DNA of 64,000 bases from Virgibacillus_F flavescens (GCF_050574275.1 NZ_CP192260.1:2418001-2482000); one strand, 5' to 3'. Shown: positions 25,278 through 35,228, counted from the first letter of the stretch. The notes: generated by a model not told the origin, from the letters alone. Translations and numbers: made by a program.

Positions 25278-26069
25278 TTATTTTGGTGAGATGAGCTGTT
25301 TTCTTTCATTAAAAAACGTTTGATAGGCAAGATGCAAAAAGATAACAACAGTTAACGATACCGTACCAGCGATTCCCAGCATGATTGCTATTTGATACTC
25401 AACCGCTACAAGTGGAGAAGTTCCAGAGATGATTTGACCAGTCATCATACCGGGTAAAAATACGATTCCCATTCCAACCATCGCATTAATTGTTGGTAAC
25501 ATTGCAGAATCAAACGCTTGATTAATAATATCTTTTGATGCTTCTTTTGGTGTAGCTCCAAGCATTAGCGCGCCTTCCACTTTTTCTTTCTGCTCCCGCA
25601 TTCCTATTAAAAGATTGTTTACGCCAAGCGATATACCTGTCATTGTTTTTCCAATAATCATTCCGCCGATCGGAATAAAGTACATGGGGTCGTACCAAGG
25701 ATCAAGCTGCAATACCACTAACATGAAAAAGATTAAACTGATACTAAGTCCTATCATCATTGCTAATGCGATCATCTTTTTAATAGAGAGACCGATTGTT
25801 TCTTTCGTCCTTTGATAAACATTAAAAACTGCAAAACTTAACATAAACAAAATAATTCCTACAGTAAGTAATGGATGAGGATGATCAAAGATGAAAATAA
25901 GTACATAACCAACTAAAATTAACTGAAGTGTCATCCGGATTGTTGATATGACAATTAGCTTTTCACGTGGGATTTTTTTAATTTTAACAATAACTATTAG
26001 TAGTACAACAAAGACATACGCAGCAAGTAACTGCCAAAAACTGAGATTAACTGCACCTGCATTCTCCAT
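25278..26069 (-). CDS. fetB: ABC transporter permease FetB family (UPF0014)
   Basis: A 263-residue integral membrane protein with about seven hydrophobic spans, of the UPF0014 family known in E. coli as the iron exporter subunit FetB. Conserved blocks are STIRMTLQLILVGYVL, IPIGGMIIGKTMTG, GATPKEA and FLPGMMTGQIISG. Its start overlaps the stop of fetA, so the two form one operon. Metal efflux is by analogy only. Confidence 0.88.
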   Translation of the reverse strand: MENAGAVNLSFWQLLAAYVFVVLLIVIVKIKKIPREKLIVISTIRMTLQLILVGYVLIFIFDHPHPLLTVGIILFMLSFAVFNVYQRTKETIGLSIKKMIALAMMIGLSISLIFFMLVVLQLDPWYDPMYFIPIGGMIIGKTMTGISLGVNNLLIGMREQKEKVEGALMLGATPKEASKDIINQAFDSAMLPTINAMVGMGIVFLPGMMTGQIISGTSPLVAVEYQIAIMLGIAGTVSLTVVIFLHLAYQTFFNERKQLISPK

Positions 26070-26716
26070 TACCCAAATCCTCCATTATCGTTATTAATAC
26101 TATAATTATCCATATAAATTATGTTCTCACTAATTTGTTCAGCTAGTTTCTTATCATGCGTTACCATAATGACAGTTTTATTAAGCTCCTTCGTCCGTTT
26201 CATGAAAGCTTTAATTACATCAGATGCTGTCTCGTCATCTAAAGATGAGGATGGTTCATCTAAAAGATACACTTCTGCGCTCATGAGCAAACCGCGAGCT
26301 AACGCCAGGCGTTGTTTTTCTCCACCTGATAAATCTTTTGCTACCGTGTCCAGTCCTTTATTTAATCTCATTAACTGAAGGGAATTCTCCAGTTCTGCAT
26401 CAGACGCAGCTTCGTTCTCGCTAAACTTCAAGCCAACCAGTAAATTTTCTTTGACGGTCCCTTCATATATCACTGGTGATTGCGGGACCATTGTAACATT
26501 GCGCCTCAGTTCAATTGGATCCAGGGATTGAATGTTTTCATTTTGAAAAAATATTTCTCCTTCATCTGGATTATCCAAGTTATTTAAAAGACGCATGAAA
26601 GTGGATTTACCACTGCCACTTTGACCAACAATGCACGTTACTTCTTGGGAAGGAATTGTCAGTTCGCTGATCGCTATAATAGTTTCTACTTTTAAGTTTT
26701 TAATTATGAAAGACAT
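26069..26716 (-). CDS. fetA: ABC transporter ATP-binding protein FetA family
   Basis: A 215-residue ATPase with Walker A VGQSGSGKST, signature LSGGEKQRLALARG and Walker B VYLLDEPSSSLD. It pairs with fetB, which it overlaps. The set matches the FetAB exporter that lowers cellular iron in E. coli. It lies 10 bases downstream of ykqA, and no metal-responsive operator is obvious. Confidence 0.88.
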   Translation of the reverse strand: MSFIIKNLKVETIIAISELTIPSQEVTCIVGQSGSGKSTFMRLLNNLDNPDEGEIFFQNENIQSLDPIELRRNVTMVPQSPVIYEGTVKENLLVGLKFSENEAASDAELENSLQLMRLNKGLDTVAKDLSGGEKQRLALARGLLMSAEVYLLDEPSSSLDDETASDVIKAFMKRTKELNKTVIMVTHDKKLAEQISENIIYMDNYSINNDNGGFG

Positions 26717-26725
26717 TTCGACCTC

Positions 26726-27574
26726 CTATTTATTCAATAAACCGTTTATTTTATTTTGTAGTTTAGTATGATAGGTATCGCTTAAAAATTCTTTACCACC
26801 ACGGAGGATCTCTCTTGCATATAGTGCAGTTGGGGGAGTTTCATCTTCCTTTTGAGTTCCAATAAATGTAATTGCTCTCTTAATTTTACCACTGATGACA
26901 ACATCTATTATAGCAGGTCTGTAGGCAAATGAATCCACCCCCTCACGGTGATAAAGGTATTTGATTGCTTCAAGTGATACCTGATACACTTTTCCTTCTA
27001 CCGTTTCATTTTTAGTTTCTACAATATCTGCTTTACCTCCGTCGTTTGAATCCCTCGAGAATTGCAGTTCATACCCATCGAGCGAACCACATCCAAGGAC
27101 ATCTTTAAAATGATGGTCTACCTTTTGCAAAACAAATCGTTCATCATCCATACAGGAACCATAAGCGAAATAAAGCAGCTCAAGTTCATTGAGGTACTTA
27201 TGTACGTTCCAGTCTCCAGTTTCTATCCATTTTTTGGAATTAATTAATGATGTACCACCTACATACGTTATTGCTTTCATACAGTGGCCAATATCGTTAA
27301 CAACATCTACATGGACTCTTTCGAATAAATTGTTAGTATCATTCTTTTTATACCCTTCCAATTCATCTATTAATTCCAATTGATTCTGAGTTACTTCGTA
27401 AAGCTCTCCGTAAACATTCGTATCACCGCCCTGTACTAGTACAGGATAACCGTTACCTGTGTCATATAACGAACCCTCAACCCAACACTGCTTGTTAATC
27501 TCTTTCGCATCGCCTAAAAGCGTGTGGTTTTGTTCATTTTTTCGCAGCGTACCGTAAACAAATAGTATCGGCAT
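26726..27574 (-). CDS. ykqA: Double-domain gamma-glutamylcyclotransferase-like protein
   Basis: A 282-residue fusion of two related folds. Residues 1-110 are an AIG2/gamma-glutamylamine cyclotransferase domain opening with FVYGTLRKNEQNH. Residues 130-282 are a second cyclotransferase-like domain opening with YFAYGSCMDDERF. The arrangement matches B. subtilis YkqA. Gamma-glutamyl peptide turnover is likely, but the substrate is not shown. A ggagg-like site precedes the ATG, and an unusual palindrome lies about 120 bases upstream. Confidence 0.83.
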   Translation of the reverse strand: MPILFVYGTLRKNEQNHTLLGDAKEINKQCWVEGSLYDTGNGYPVLVQGGDTNVYGELYEVTQNQLELIDELEGYKKNDTNNLFERVHVDVVNDIGHCMKAITYVGGTSLINSKKWIETGDWNVHKYLNELELLYFAYGSCMDDERFVLQKVDHHFKDVLGCGSLDGYELQFSRDSNDGGKADIVETKNETVEGKVYQVSLEAIKYLYHREGVDSFAYRPAIIDVVISGKIKRAITFIGTQKEDETPPTALYAREILRGGKEFLSDTYHTKLQNKINGLLNK

Positions 27575-27662
27575 TTAAATTCCTCCTAATGAAATATCAT
27601 ATTCTAATTATAATGAAAATCTGTTGTAATGAAAGGATTCTGCATACCCTCCCTCATTTCTT

Positions 27663-27716
27663 ATATACCCCCACTCCCTATGTAGATTATTGGTAGGGGT
27701 ATATGCATATACCCCT
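27663..27716. promoter_or_regulatory. Palindromic cluster of atatacccc motifs upstream of ykqA
   Basis: The 9-mer atatacccc occurs at 27663-27671 and 27707-27715, and its reverse complement at 27696-27704. The last two form a 22-bp perfect palindrome (27695-27716). Nothing here is followed by a T run, so an operator is more likely than a terminator. The C/G-run half-sites recall CsoR/CstR-type operators, but in reversed geometry. The regulator is unknown. Confidence 0.4.
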
Positions 27717-27758
27717 TAAATAGATTAGAATCATATGCCGATTTTTTAACCAAAAGAA

Positions 27759-27785
27759 AATGGATAAGGGTTAACCTCATCCATT
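27759..27785 (-). terminator. Hairpin behind the exonuclease gene
   Basis: Arms aatggat and atccatt (with agg/cct inside, one bulge on each side) are followed on the minus strand by tttcttttgg. It lies 10 bases from the stop codon. Confidence 0.65.
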
Positions 27786-27795
27786 AAGCTTGAAA

Positions 27796-28659
27796 TTATA
27801 TTAATTTTGCTAAATTATTATAATTTAATTCTCTTAGTTTATTACTAATTAAAATATCATCACAGTTCCATAGTGCTTCTTCTAATTCACAACTAATGGG
27901 TACATCACATTTAATTTCGGCTAATTGTCTTGATAAATGGAGCATATCTATATTATCGCGAATTTTTGTTTGAATGCCTTTTGGCAACTTATCTACGTTT
28001 TGAAGAAGATTGTCAATCGATTCGTACTCCTGGATAAGTTTTAAGGCGGTTTTTTCGCCAATGCCTTTCACACCCGGATAGTTATCAGCAGTATCTCCCA
28101 TTAGAGCTTTCATATCAACTACCTGCCGTGGTACAATTCCTTTTTTTTCAAGAAAATTCGTATGTGTAAACACTTCATAGTTACCTTGTCCTTTTTTCAT
28201 AATTGCGACCTGAATACCTTCGTCTACTAATTGAAGCATATCATGATCCCCAGTTAGAATCATCACTTCATTTTCTTCGGCAAATTCTCTTGCCAGTGTA
28301 CCAATGCAATCGTCAGCTTCATAATTTACAAGGCCAACGTTCGGGATGGTAAACACATCCATGACTTCCTTAATTCGATCAAACTGCGGAATTAATTCTT
28401 CTGGTGGCTCAGAACGATTTCCTTTGTAAGCTGGCAGCATTTCGCTTCTGAATGTCTTGCTTCCCATATCCCAGCAGCACACCACATGTGTTGGATTAAA
28501 CGTCTCAATCGCGTTAAGCATATACCTTAAATACTGGTGCATACCATTTGTAGGTATGCCGTCACTATTCCGCATGAAATTGCCTTTGAAAGATGTAGCA
28601 AAAAATCCTCTGAATAGTAATGCCATTCCATCAACTAATAAAACTGTTGGTTTCCCCAT
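27796..28659 (-). CDS. ypcP: 5'-3' exonuclease (flap nuclease, YpcP type)
   Basis: A 287-residue stand-alone 5' nuclease related to the N-terminal domain of DNA polymerase I. Metal-site motifs are present: LLVDGMALLFRGF, EADDCIGTLARE, ILTGDHDMLQLV and MGDTADNYPGVKGIGEKTA, the last leading into the helix-hairpin-helix. It acts on 5' flaps and RNA primers. It lies 17 bases downstream of dynA on the same strand, as in B. subtilis. Confidence 0.92.
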   Translation of the reverse strand: MGKPTVLLVDGMALLFRGFFATSFKGNFMRNSDGIPTNGMHQYLRYMLNAIETFNPTHVVCCWDMGSKTFRSEMLPAYKGNRSEPPEELIPQFDRIKEVMDVFTIPNVGLVNYEADDCIGTLAREFAEENEVMILTGDHDMLQLVDEGIQVAIMKKGQGNYEVFTHTNFLEKKGIVPRQVVDMKALMGDTADNYPGVKGIGEKTALKLIQEYESIDNLLQNVDKLPKGIQTKIRDNIDMLHLSRQLAEIKCDVPISCELEEALWNCDDILISNKLRELNYNNLAKLI

Positions 28660-28676
28660 ATAACTATTCCTCCTTC

Positions 28677-31600
28677 TTATCTATCTTCATACCTTTTCAT
28701 AATAATGGAGAGTTCATTTTCTTTCCTGTTTAGTTCTAGTTCATTGTTTTTGTTCGATAGTATATGAAGCAAACCGTCGATATACGAACCGATACTTTCT
28801 TTATTAGCTTTTTTTAGACGGTTCATTACGCTTGACCATTGATCTGCATATGCTTCTATCATTAACTTTTTGTTAGCAGCAATATATTTATCAGCTTGCG
28901 GTTGAAGGATTGAAAAGATGGATTCCTTGATTTGTTCCTTCTCATTTTTTTCAAAAAATGATTTTGTACCTTTGTATGTTGTTAATGCTTTATTAAAAAC
29001 GGTTAATTCTAGTTCATTAAACGCTTGATTAAATTCTGGAGTTAATAATTCAACTTCATTATCGTTTGGTAAGGAGAAATCGCCGTCAATCTTTTTAACC
29101 TTGTCGCTAAGCAGGTTATTAATTTCCCCAACTTGTTCACGGATTAATGATTCGACTCGCAAGGCCACTGCCCTTAGTTCTTGCAGAAGCTCATAACCGA
29201 CATAATCCAATAACTCTCTCATACTACTTTCCATTTGAACTCTACCTGCTTTACCTGACTCTCGAATGGTAGTGGGGTTAAACATTTCTTTAAACATATC
29301 ATGAAAGCGAATAGCTAACCGATCTAATACATAATACAATTGCTTATCAATTTTTTGTGAAATTGCTTTCAAATAGGAATCATCATTAAAAGTATCGATA
29401 ACCTGAAACACATTATCTTTTTTCTCGAGTAAGCTTTCTTTTCGTTGCATTTTATTCTGCTCAGACATCTTAACAGAAGATACGTAGCTCTTAATAGACG
29501 TATAAGCACGATCCATGTCCCATAATGCGGACTCAATACTGAGCTTTGTTAGATCATGATGTATAAACTGGTAAAACTGATTTTCAAAATGATACATATA
29601 ATCATTCAAGGATTCTTTTGCGAGCTTGTTAGCTAACGCAGTGCGGCTCGAAATTGGAAATAACTTCGGAAAACGTATTCCTAATTGTAATAATTGTTCA
29701 TTGACATAGTTTTCAACTAATGTAAGCTCTTGTTTATCTTCTGCCAAATCAGCTGCATTGATAATAAAGAACATCTTATCGAGCTCAAAAGATTCTTTCA
29801 CACGCCCCAGTTGCATAAGAAAATCTTTGTCAGCTCTGGATAATGCATGATTATAATATGTTACATAAAGTATAGCATCTGCGTGCTTAATATAGTCAAA
29901 TGCAACATTTGTATGTCTCGCATTAACAGAGTCAGCCCCAGGCGTATCCACTAACGTAATTCCCTGCTGCGTAATGTGGCAATCATAGTATAGGTCAATG
30001 GATTCTACAAAACAAGCTTTCGTTTCATCTGTTACGTAAATGGAAAAATGATTCACATTTGATTCGATTTGCTCACCTATGTGGTTTTTCATGAATTCAT
30101 AACCTTGAACAATTGCCTGCAGGTATTGCTGTTGTGTTTTTGGTAATTCACTAATATCTGATGTGACCAGCCAATTATACAGATTTTCCAGAGACTCAGT
30201 TTCTGGCCCATAACCTTTTAATAATGCGAGACAATCTTTAATGATCGTAGGTTCCTTTTTTAATGTAACTATGACAGAACCATGCTGATTTGTCCGCGTA
30301 ACGGGAGCAACTCGGTTAATTGCAGCAGTAGTAGGATTTGGCGAAACTGGTAAAACTGAATCGCCAATTAAAGCATTAGCAAAAGATGATTTACCTGCAC
30401 TGAATGCGCCGAATAATGTAATGGTAAAAGAACGGTTTGATAACTTATCCCGTTTATTTTTCAGTTCACTTATGATTTGATCAAAACCAGGAATCGAATC
30501 GGTAACTTCGATCGTTTGATTTATACTATCTACTACACGCTCAACTGAAAAATTGGCTGTATCTCCGTCCGTCTCGTTATTTTGAATTAACGCAGAACTA
30601 TTCTCTTTAACATTAACTGATAATGGTGTGTCCTGTTTAGTTACGTTTGAACGTTCTTTCATACTTTCTTCTAATTTAATTTGGTCATTGCTTGCTGGAC
30701 TCGGATTTAAAAACGTTTCTGTTAATTTTTTAATTTGTTTATCATAATCGTTTTTTAGGTCAGCAATTTTGTTATTTGCTTCAGTTGCATTTTCCAGTTT
30801 GATTAATTCACTTTGCAGCGTTTGAATTTGTTCCGAATTCTGATCCTTGATACGTAAAAGTAAGCTTTCTTCTATTTTAATCGTTTTCTTTTTATATTTT
30901 TCTTTAATTTCATTACTTACATCTGTCGTATAATTTAGTAACGATTTTCCGTTAACAGTTGCTCCAGGATTAATTAGAGATTCAAGGTCTTCATCCGTAA
31001 AATCGATAGATAGGTTCTGCACCTCCTGGATTGATTGTGGATCCGTCACATGGTAATCCTTCATTAACTGCACTATTTTATCGCGAATCTTCCATTGAAT
31101 AAATTTTTCGCTGTTTTCCAGTAAAGGATGTAGAAAATCGTTAAGTCGACGATTCCTCTCAGTCTCGGTCTTCTTTTTAGAACCAATTAAACCGATTTTG
31201 AATTCAGGCTGTCGGGATTCTAAATATGCTGTCGCTTGATCACGAAGAGTTGCTGGCATAATATAAGCATTTTGCAGAGTCGAATTTATGACTTGATGGA
31301 ATTCTTTATCAAATTCATTCGCTCTATTTCTCAAGTTAGTTATCTCACTTTTGATTTCTGCCGTGCGCTCTATATTTGATTCGAAATCATCCGTTTCAGA
31401 TTTAATGGTTTCAATTACTTCATTGTGCTGATCTTCCACAAATTGAGTATGATCTTCTATTATTTGTTTTACCGATCTGTCTAACGAATAATAAGCATCT
31501 TTTTTTGTTGTTACTAATTCATTTATAAATCTTTTCAAATCATTAAATTGATTTGTGCTGATGGATTCATTCTTTAATGAAGTATAAAACATACTTTCTG

Positions 31601-32294
31601 GATATATTTCCCATTGATCAAACGTTTGTTTGATTTTGTCTTTATATGTCGAAAACGCGAGTTCATCGTCATTATGCTTGTCGATTTGATTAATTATCAA
31701 AAAGAAAGGTATATTTTTCTCTTGGATTCCTTGTAAGAATTCCAGGTTAACCTCCGATTGTACATGGTTGTAATCCATCACATAGAAAATAACATCGACT
31801 ACGTGTAAGGACCCCTCTGTTAGTAAACGGTCAGCATCGTCTGCTGCATCAATTCCAGGAGTATCCATAATTGCAGTATCAGGAGGAAGAATAGAATCAG
31901 ACGAACTTATCTCTATCTTTTTAATAGTATCCTTATCCTGGCAGTACGCTTTAATAACGTTAATGTCATAAGGTTCACTGTATTCAATTGTATTCTCTTG
32001 ATGAAAGTGCACACGAACAAATCCGTCGCCTGTGTTTAACTTAACCAAATTAGCGCTCGTAGGTATTGGGCTTTGGGGCAACATCGACTTTCCTAATATT
32101 TCATTAATGATCGACGATTTACCAGCAGAAAAATGACCGGCAAAACTAATAATGAACTCGTTATTATTCATTTTTTCATATAAATCAAGTAAATTCTCTG
32201 CTTGTTTCGCATCGCCTTGATTTAGAAATAATGTATATAAGGACGCAAAATGATCCTTCGAAATAGGTTGATAGTGATCCTTTAATATATCCAA
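28677..32294 (-). CDS. dynA: Double dynamin-like GTPase DynA
   Basis: A 1205-residue fusion of two dynamin-like proteins. The first GTPase has GHFSAGKSSIINE near residue 53 and the G3 block MDTPGIDAADDAD. The second, starting near residue 625, has GAFSAGKSSFANA and LVDTPGADSVNARH. Each is followed by long helical stalk regions. B. subtilis DynA has the same double organisation and tethers and fuses membranes, protecting against membrane stress and phage. Both P loops are intact. A membrane role is by family. Confidence 0.94.
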   Translation of the reverse strand: MDILKDHYQPISKDHFASLYTLFLNQGDAKQAENLLDLYEKMNNNEFIISFAGHFSAGKSSIINEILGKSMLPQSPIPTSANLVKLNTGDGFVRVHFHQENTIEYSEPYDINVIKAYCQDKDTIKKIEISSSDSILPPDTAIMDTPGIDAADDADRLLTEGSLHVVDVIFYVMDYNHVQSEVNLEFLQGIQEKNIPFFLIINQIDKHNDDELAFSTYKDKIKQTFDQWEIYPESMFYTSLKNESISTNQFNDLKRFINELVTTKKDAYYSLDRSVKQIIEDHTQFVEDQHNEVIETIKSETDDFESNIERTAEIKSEITNLRNRANEFDKEFHQVINSTLQNAYIMPATLRDQATAYLESRQPEFKIGLIGSKKKTETERNRRLNDFLHPLLENSEKFIQWKIRDKIVQLMKDYHVTDPQSIQEVQNLSIDFTDEDLESLINPGATVNGKSLLNYTTDVSNEIKEKYKKKTIKIEESLLLRIKDQNSEQIQTLQSELIKLENATEANNKIADLKNDYDKQIKKLTETFLNPSPASNDQIKLEESMKERSNVTKQDTPLSVNVKENSSALIQNNETDGDTANFSVERVVDSINQTIEVTDSIPGFDQIISELKNKRDKLSNRSFTITLFGAFSAGKSSFANALIGDSVLPVSPNPTTAAINRVAPVTRTNQHGSVIVTLKKEPTIIKDCLALLKGYGPETESLENLYNWLVTSDISELPKTQQQYLQAIVQGYEFMKNHIGEQIESNVNHFSIYVTDETKACFVESIDLYYDCHITQQGITLVDTPGADSVNARHTNVAFDYIKHADAILYVTYYNHALSRADKDFLMQLGRVKESFELDKMFFIINAADLAEDKQELTLVENYVNEQLLQLGIRFPKLFPISSRTALANKLAKESLNDYMYHFENQFYQFIHHDLTKLSIESALWDMDRAYTSIKSYVSSVKMSEQNKMQRKESLLEKKDNVFQVIDTFNDDSYLKAISQKIDKQLYYVLDRLAIRFHDMFKEMFNPTTIRESGKAGRVQMESSMRELLDYVGYELLQELRAVALRVESLIREQVGEINNLLSDKVKKIDGDFSLPNDNEVELLTPEFNQAFNELELTVFNKALTTYKGTKSFFEKNEKEQIKESIFSILQPQADKYIAANKKLMIEAYADQWSSVMNRLKKANKESIGSYIDGLLHILSNKNNELELNRKENELSIIMKRYEDR

Positions 32295-32376
32295 AATGGT
32301 ACAAATCCCTTCTAGTTGTGCAATTCATATACATTCATTATACGGATTGTTGACTGCAATTTCTAGAAATTTCGAC

Positions 32377-32416
32377 AAAAAAACTATTTGCAGTGATTTA
32401 AGCAAATAGTTTTTTT
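32377..32416 (-). terminator. Rho-independent terminator behind the CBS protein gene
   Basis: Arms aaaaaaactatttgc and gcaaatagttttttt form a 15-bp stem and end in a T run on either strand. It lies 80 bases behind the CBS gene, beyond repeat R2. Confidence 0.82.
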
Positions 32417-32428
32417 GTTGGCAGGTAA

Positions 32429-32497
32429 GAAAGTATAAATCCTTTCTTCCTGTATAAGTGCAATCTAGGCTAGGCGATAAGCCGAGTTTTCTAAATT
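32429..32497 (+). repeat. Two-hairpin intergenic repeat R2, copy 2
   Basis: The order is ggcaggtaagaaagtataa, cctttcttcctgtataagtg, caatctaggctaggcgataa, gccgagttttctaaatt. The first hairpin pairs aagaaag with ctttctt and the second ggct with agcc. Its right end overlaps the CBS gene stop codon. Confidence 0.8.
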
Positions 32498-32969
32498 ATT
32501 CTTTTTCAATTTTTGAGATTAATGTAGTGGATATATAACGAATGACATCTCCTCTGCTTACGACGCCAACTAGTTTATTCTCATCATTTACAACAGGGAT
32601 TTTTTTAAGTCTGTGTTTCGAGAAAATTGCAATGGCATTTTCCAATTTATCTTCTGGGTGGACTGTTAAAATATCTTTGCCTGACATAACATTCTCAACT
32701 TTATGATCGACAGCATAATCCAATTTATGCAGCAGATCTTCCTTCTCGCTCACGAGTACTAGTGCAAACATGTCGTAAACTGTTCTTCCTCGAGGCTGCA
32801 GATAACGAATGACATCACCATCACTAATCATTCCCTGAAGGTCATTGTTTTCATCTACAACAGGAACACCGCCAATTTTATGACTTACCAATAATGCCAA
32901 TAGCTCTTTTATCGTCATACTTTCCGTTGCTGTAATTACATCTGAAATCATAAAATCCTTGATATTCAT
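32496..32969 (-). CDS. Tandem CBS-domain protein
   Basis: A 157-residue protein made almost only of two CBS domains (about 1-60 and 90-150). The typical blocks are LLVSHKIGGVPVVDENNDLQGMISDGDVIR (split: SHKIGGVPVVDENN and GMISDGDVIR) and KHRLKKIPVVNDENKLVGVV. Such proteins sense adenine nucleotides or S-adenosylmethionine and regulate partners. No partner is evident here. The stop codon lies inside repeat R2. Confidence 0.87.
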   Translation of the reverse strand: MNIKDFMISDVITATESMTIKELLALLVSHKIGGVPVVDENNDLQGMISDGDVIRYLQPRGRTVYDMFALVLVSEKEDLLHKLDYAVDHKVENVMSGKDILTVHPEDKLENAIAIFSKHRLKKIPVVNDENKLVGVVSRGDVIRYISTTLISKIEKE

Positions 32970-33041
32970 ATTGTTACCATCCTTTTTGGTGTAATAGCTA
33001 TATACATTATTACTTCGACAAGGAATGTAAGTTTCCTTCTT

Positions 33042-33506
33042 TTATTCTGGTTTAACTGTTCTGTACTTACCTCCATAATAAAGAATCGGCTCCCCAGTAT
33101 CTGCTTTTATTTCAGTCACTTCTGCAATAAATATCATGTGATCTCCAGCTAAAGCGGTATCTTTTACCTTACAGGATAAAGTAGCGATTGAACCATCAAT
33201 TACCGGAACTCCATCCTGCAATACAAATGGTATCTCCCGATCTTTTTTCATTTGTTTAGCAAAGATCATGGATAGTTCTTTCTGTTCTTCACGTAAAATA
33301 CTTAATCCAAATTGTTTGGTTTCTTGTAATTTATCGTACATTTTCGCATTCTCATCTATAGAAATAGCAATTAGTTTAGGATCCAATGATACGGACATAA
33401 ATGCATTTACAGTCATTCCAATTACTTCACCTTTATAGTTGGTGCTGACAATCGTAATACCAGTTGCGAATTTCCCCATTGTATCTCGAAAAAAACGAGC
33501 ATCCAT
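33042..33506 (-). CDS. Flavin reductase family protein
   Basis: A 154-residue FMN-binding split-barrel protein of the flavin reductase (HpaC/RutF-like) group. Blocks GKFATGITIVSTNYKGEVIG, MTVNAFMSVSLDPKLIAISI and the late DHMIFIAEV are typical of NAD(P)H:FMN reductases serving two-component monooxygenases. The start is the ATG at 33506 behind aaaggaag; the GTG four codons upstream touches that site. No monooxygenase gene is next to it, so its partner is unknown. Confidence 0.86.
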   Translation of the reverse strand: MDARFFRDTMGKFATGITIVSTNYKGEVIGMTVNAFMSVSLDPKLIAISIDENAKMYDKLQETKQFGLSILREEQKELSMIFAKQMKKDREIPFVLQDGVPVIDGSIATLSCKVKDTALAGDHMIFIAEVTEIKADTGEPILYYGGKYRTVKPE

Positions 33507-33633
33507 TATGTATCTCACTTCCTTTCTCTACACTTTATTCAGAATAGCATTTAATTAGAAAAATATAAATTAAGTTGTTTGCTTGTTTACATAACAATAT
33601 TATATTAAACTCTACATATTGTTATTGAAGAAG

Positions 33634-33672
33634 AAAGCCTTGATAACATGTATATGCTATCAAGGCTTTCTT
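33634..33672 (-). terminator. Terminator of the yng operon
   Basis: Arms aaagccttgata and tatcaaggcttt enclose cat/atg pairs and a short loop. It lies 10 bases behind yngE and is followed on the minus strand by a T-containing tail. Confidence 0.83.
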
Positions 33673-33678
33673 TGTTAA

Positions 33679-35208
33679 TTATACCGGGTAAACACCATGT
33701 TTTCGCTCTGTAAATGTAATGTTTTTAGATTCATACATGTCAAACCGTTTTACTAGCTCGCTTCTTAGTTTATCTGGTTGGATAACTGCATCTACCACAA
33801 GTTCGGATGCTAGTCGATAAATATCAATATTATCTTTGTATTCATCTTGCTTCTCTTTAATAAATGCTGGTCTATCTTCTTCAGGCAACTCAGCAATTTT
33901 ATTAGCGTAGACAGCATTTACTGCAGCCTCTGGTCCCATTACTGCTATTTGAGCAGTAGGTAATGCAAGACAGCAATCGGGATCGAATGCTGGACCTGCC
34001 ATTGCATAGAGACCCGCCCCATATGCTTTCCGTACAACAACTGAAATTTTAGGTACAGTAGCCTCGCTCATCGATGCAAGCATTTTTGCTCCATGACGGA
34101 TAATACCAGCCCGCTCAACTTTCGTTCCAATCATAAATCCAGGGATATCCATTAAGAATAATAGTGGAATATTAAACGCATCACATAACTGAATGAATTT
34201 AGCTGCTTTATCAGCTGAATCAGGGAATAACACTCCCCCCTTCATTCGAGGCTGATTCGCAATTATCCCTACCGACTTGCCGTTAATTCGTGATAATCCC
34301 GTTATTAACTCTGGAGCAAATCTTTTCTTCACTTCACAAAAACTGTCTTCATCAATAATTCGATCAATAAAATCATACATATTAAATGGAGCATTCTGGT
34401 TTTCAGGGATAAGTTCTGAAATAGTTTTCTCGAATTCTTTAATTTCTTTTGTTTCCATTACGTTAGGTTTATCTTTAAAGCTAGCTGGAAAATAGCTAAT
34501 ATAGTTACGAGCATACGAAATTGCTTCCTGCTCAGTCTTAGCTAAAACGTCTCCACATCCTGAAACGGAAGTGTGCATCTTAGCGCCACCCATTTCTTCA
34601 AGTGAAACTTTTTCACCGATTACTTTCTCTGCCATTCGCGGTGAACCTAAATACATCGAGGCATTACCGTCAACCATCACTACGATGTCACAGAACGCTG
34701 GTATGTAGGCTCCGCCCGCAGCAGATGGGCCAAATAGAAGACAAACCTGGGGAACTCGACCCGAAAGCTTTATCTGATTATGAAATATTTTACCTGCACC
34801 TCTTCTGCCTGGGAACATTTCTATTTGATCAGTAATTCTAGCTCCCGCTGAGTCCACCAAATAAAACATTGGCAATTCCAATTTCATTGCAGTCTCCTGA
34901 ATACGGATAATTTTTTCAACTGTTCTCTTCCCCCAGGAACCTGCTTTAACTGTTGAATCATTTGCCATAACGCAAACCTTTTGGCCATTTATACGACCTA
35001 TTCCTGTAACCACTCCATCAGATGGTAAGGTATCATCCATGCAATTAGCAAAAAAAGCATCTTCTACATCCATATCGTCATCGAATAATAGTTCAAGGCG
35101 ATTACGAACAAATAATTTCCCTTTTTCTTCATTTTTTTGGTGGTATTTTTCAAGACCACCTTTCTTAATTTTATCTACTTTATTTTGTAAATCTTCTACA
35201 TACGACAT
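33679..35208 (-). CDS. yngE: Acyl-CoA carboxylase carboxyltransferase subunit (methylcrotonyl-CoA carboxylase beta)
   Basis: A 509-residue carboxyltransferase with both N- and C-terminal crotonase-like halves. Blocks include VTGIGRINGQKVCVMAND, GPSAAGGAYIPAFCD, LFLMDIPGFMIGT and RKAYGAGLYAMAG. It moves CO2 from biotin (on the small carrier at 36969) to 3-methylcrotonyl-CoA in leucine breakdown; propionyl-CoA is the alternative substrate. The neighbours encode HMG-CoA lyase and hydratase, which favours methylcrotonyl-CoA. Last gene of the seven-gene operon. Confidence 0.93.
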   Translation of the reverse strand: MSYVEDLQNKVDKIKKGGLEKYHQKNEEKGKLFVRNRLELLFDDDMDVEDAFFANCMDDTLPSDGVVTGIGRINGQKVCVMANDSTVKAGSWGKRTVEKIIRIQETAMKLELPMFYLVDSAGARITDQIEMFPGRRGAGKIFHNQIKLSGRVPQVCLLFGPSAAGGAYIPAFCDIVVMVDGNASMYLGSPRMAEKVIGEKVSLEEMGGAKMHTSVSGCGDVLAKTEQEAISYARNYISYFPASFKDKPNVMETKEIKEFEKTISELIPENQNAPFNMYDFIDRIIDEDSFCEVKKRFAPELITGLSRINGKSVGIIANQPRMKGGVLFPDSADKAAKFIQLCDAFNIPLLFLMDIPGFMIGTKVERAGIIRHGAKMLASMSEATVPKISVVVRKAYGAGLYAMAGPAFDPDCCLALPTAQIAVMGPEAAVNAVYANKIAELPEEDRPAFIKEKQDEYKDNIDIYRLASELVVDAVIQPDKLRSELVKRFDMYESKNITFTERKHGVYPV

Positions 35209-35228
35209 GTGAAACCTCCTGCTCTATT

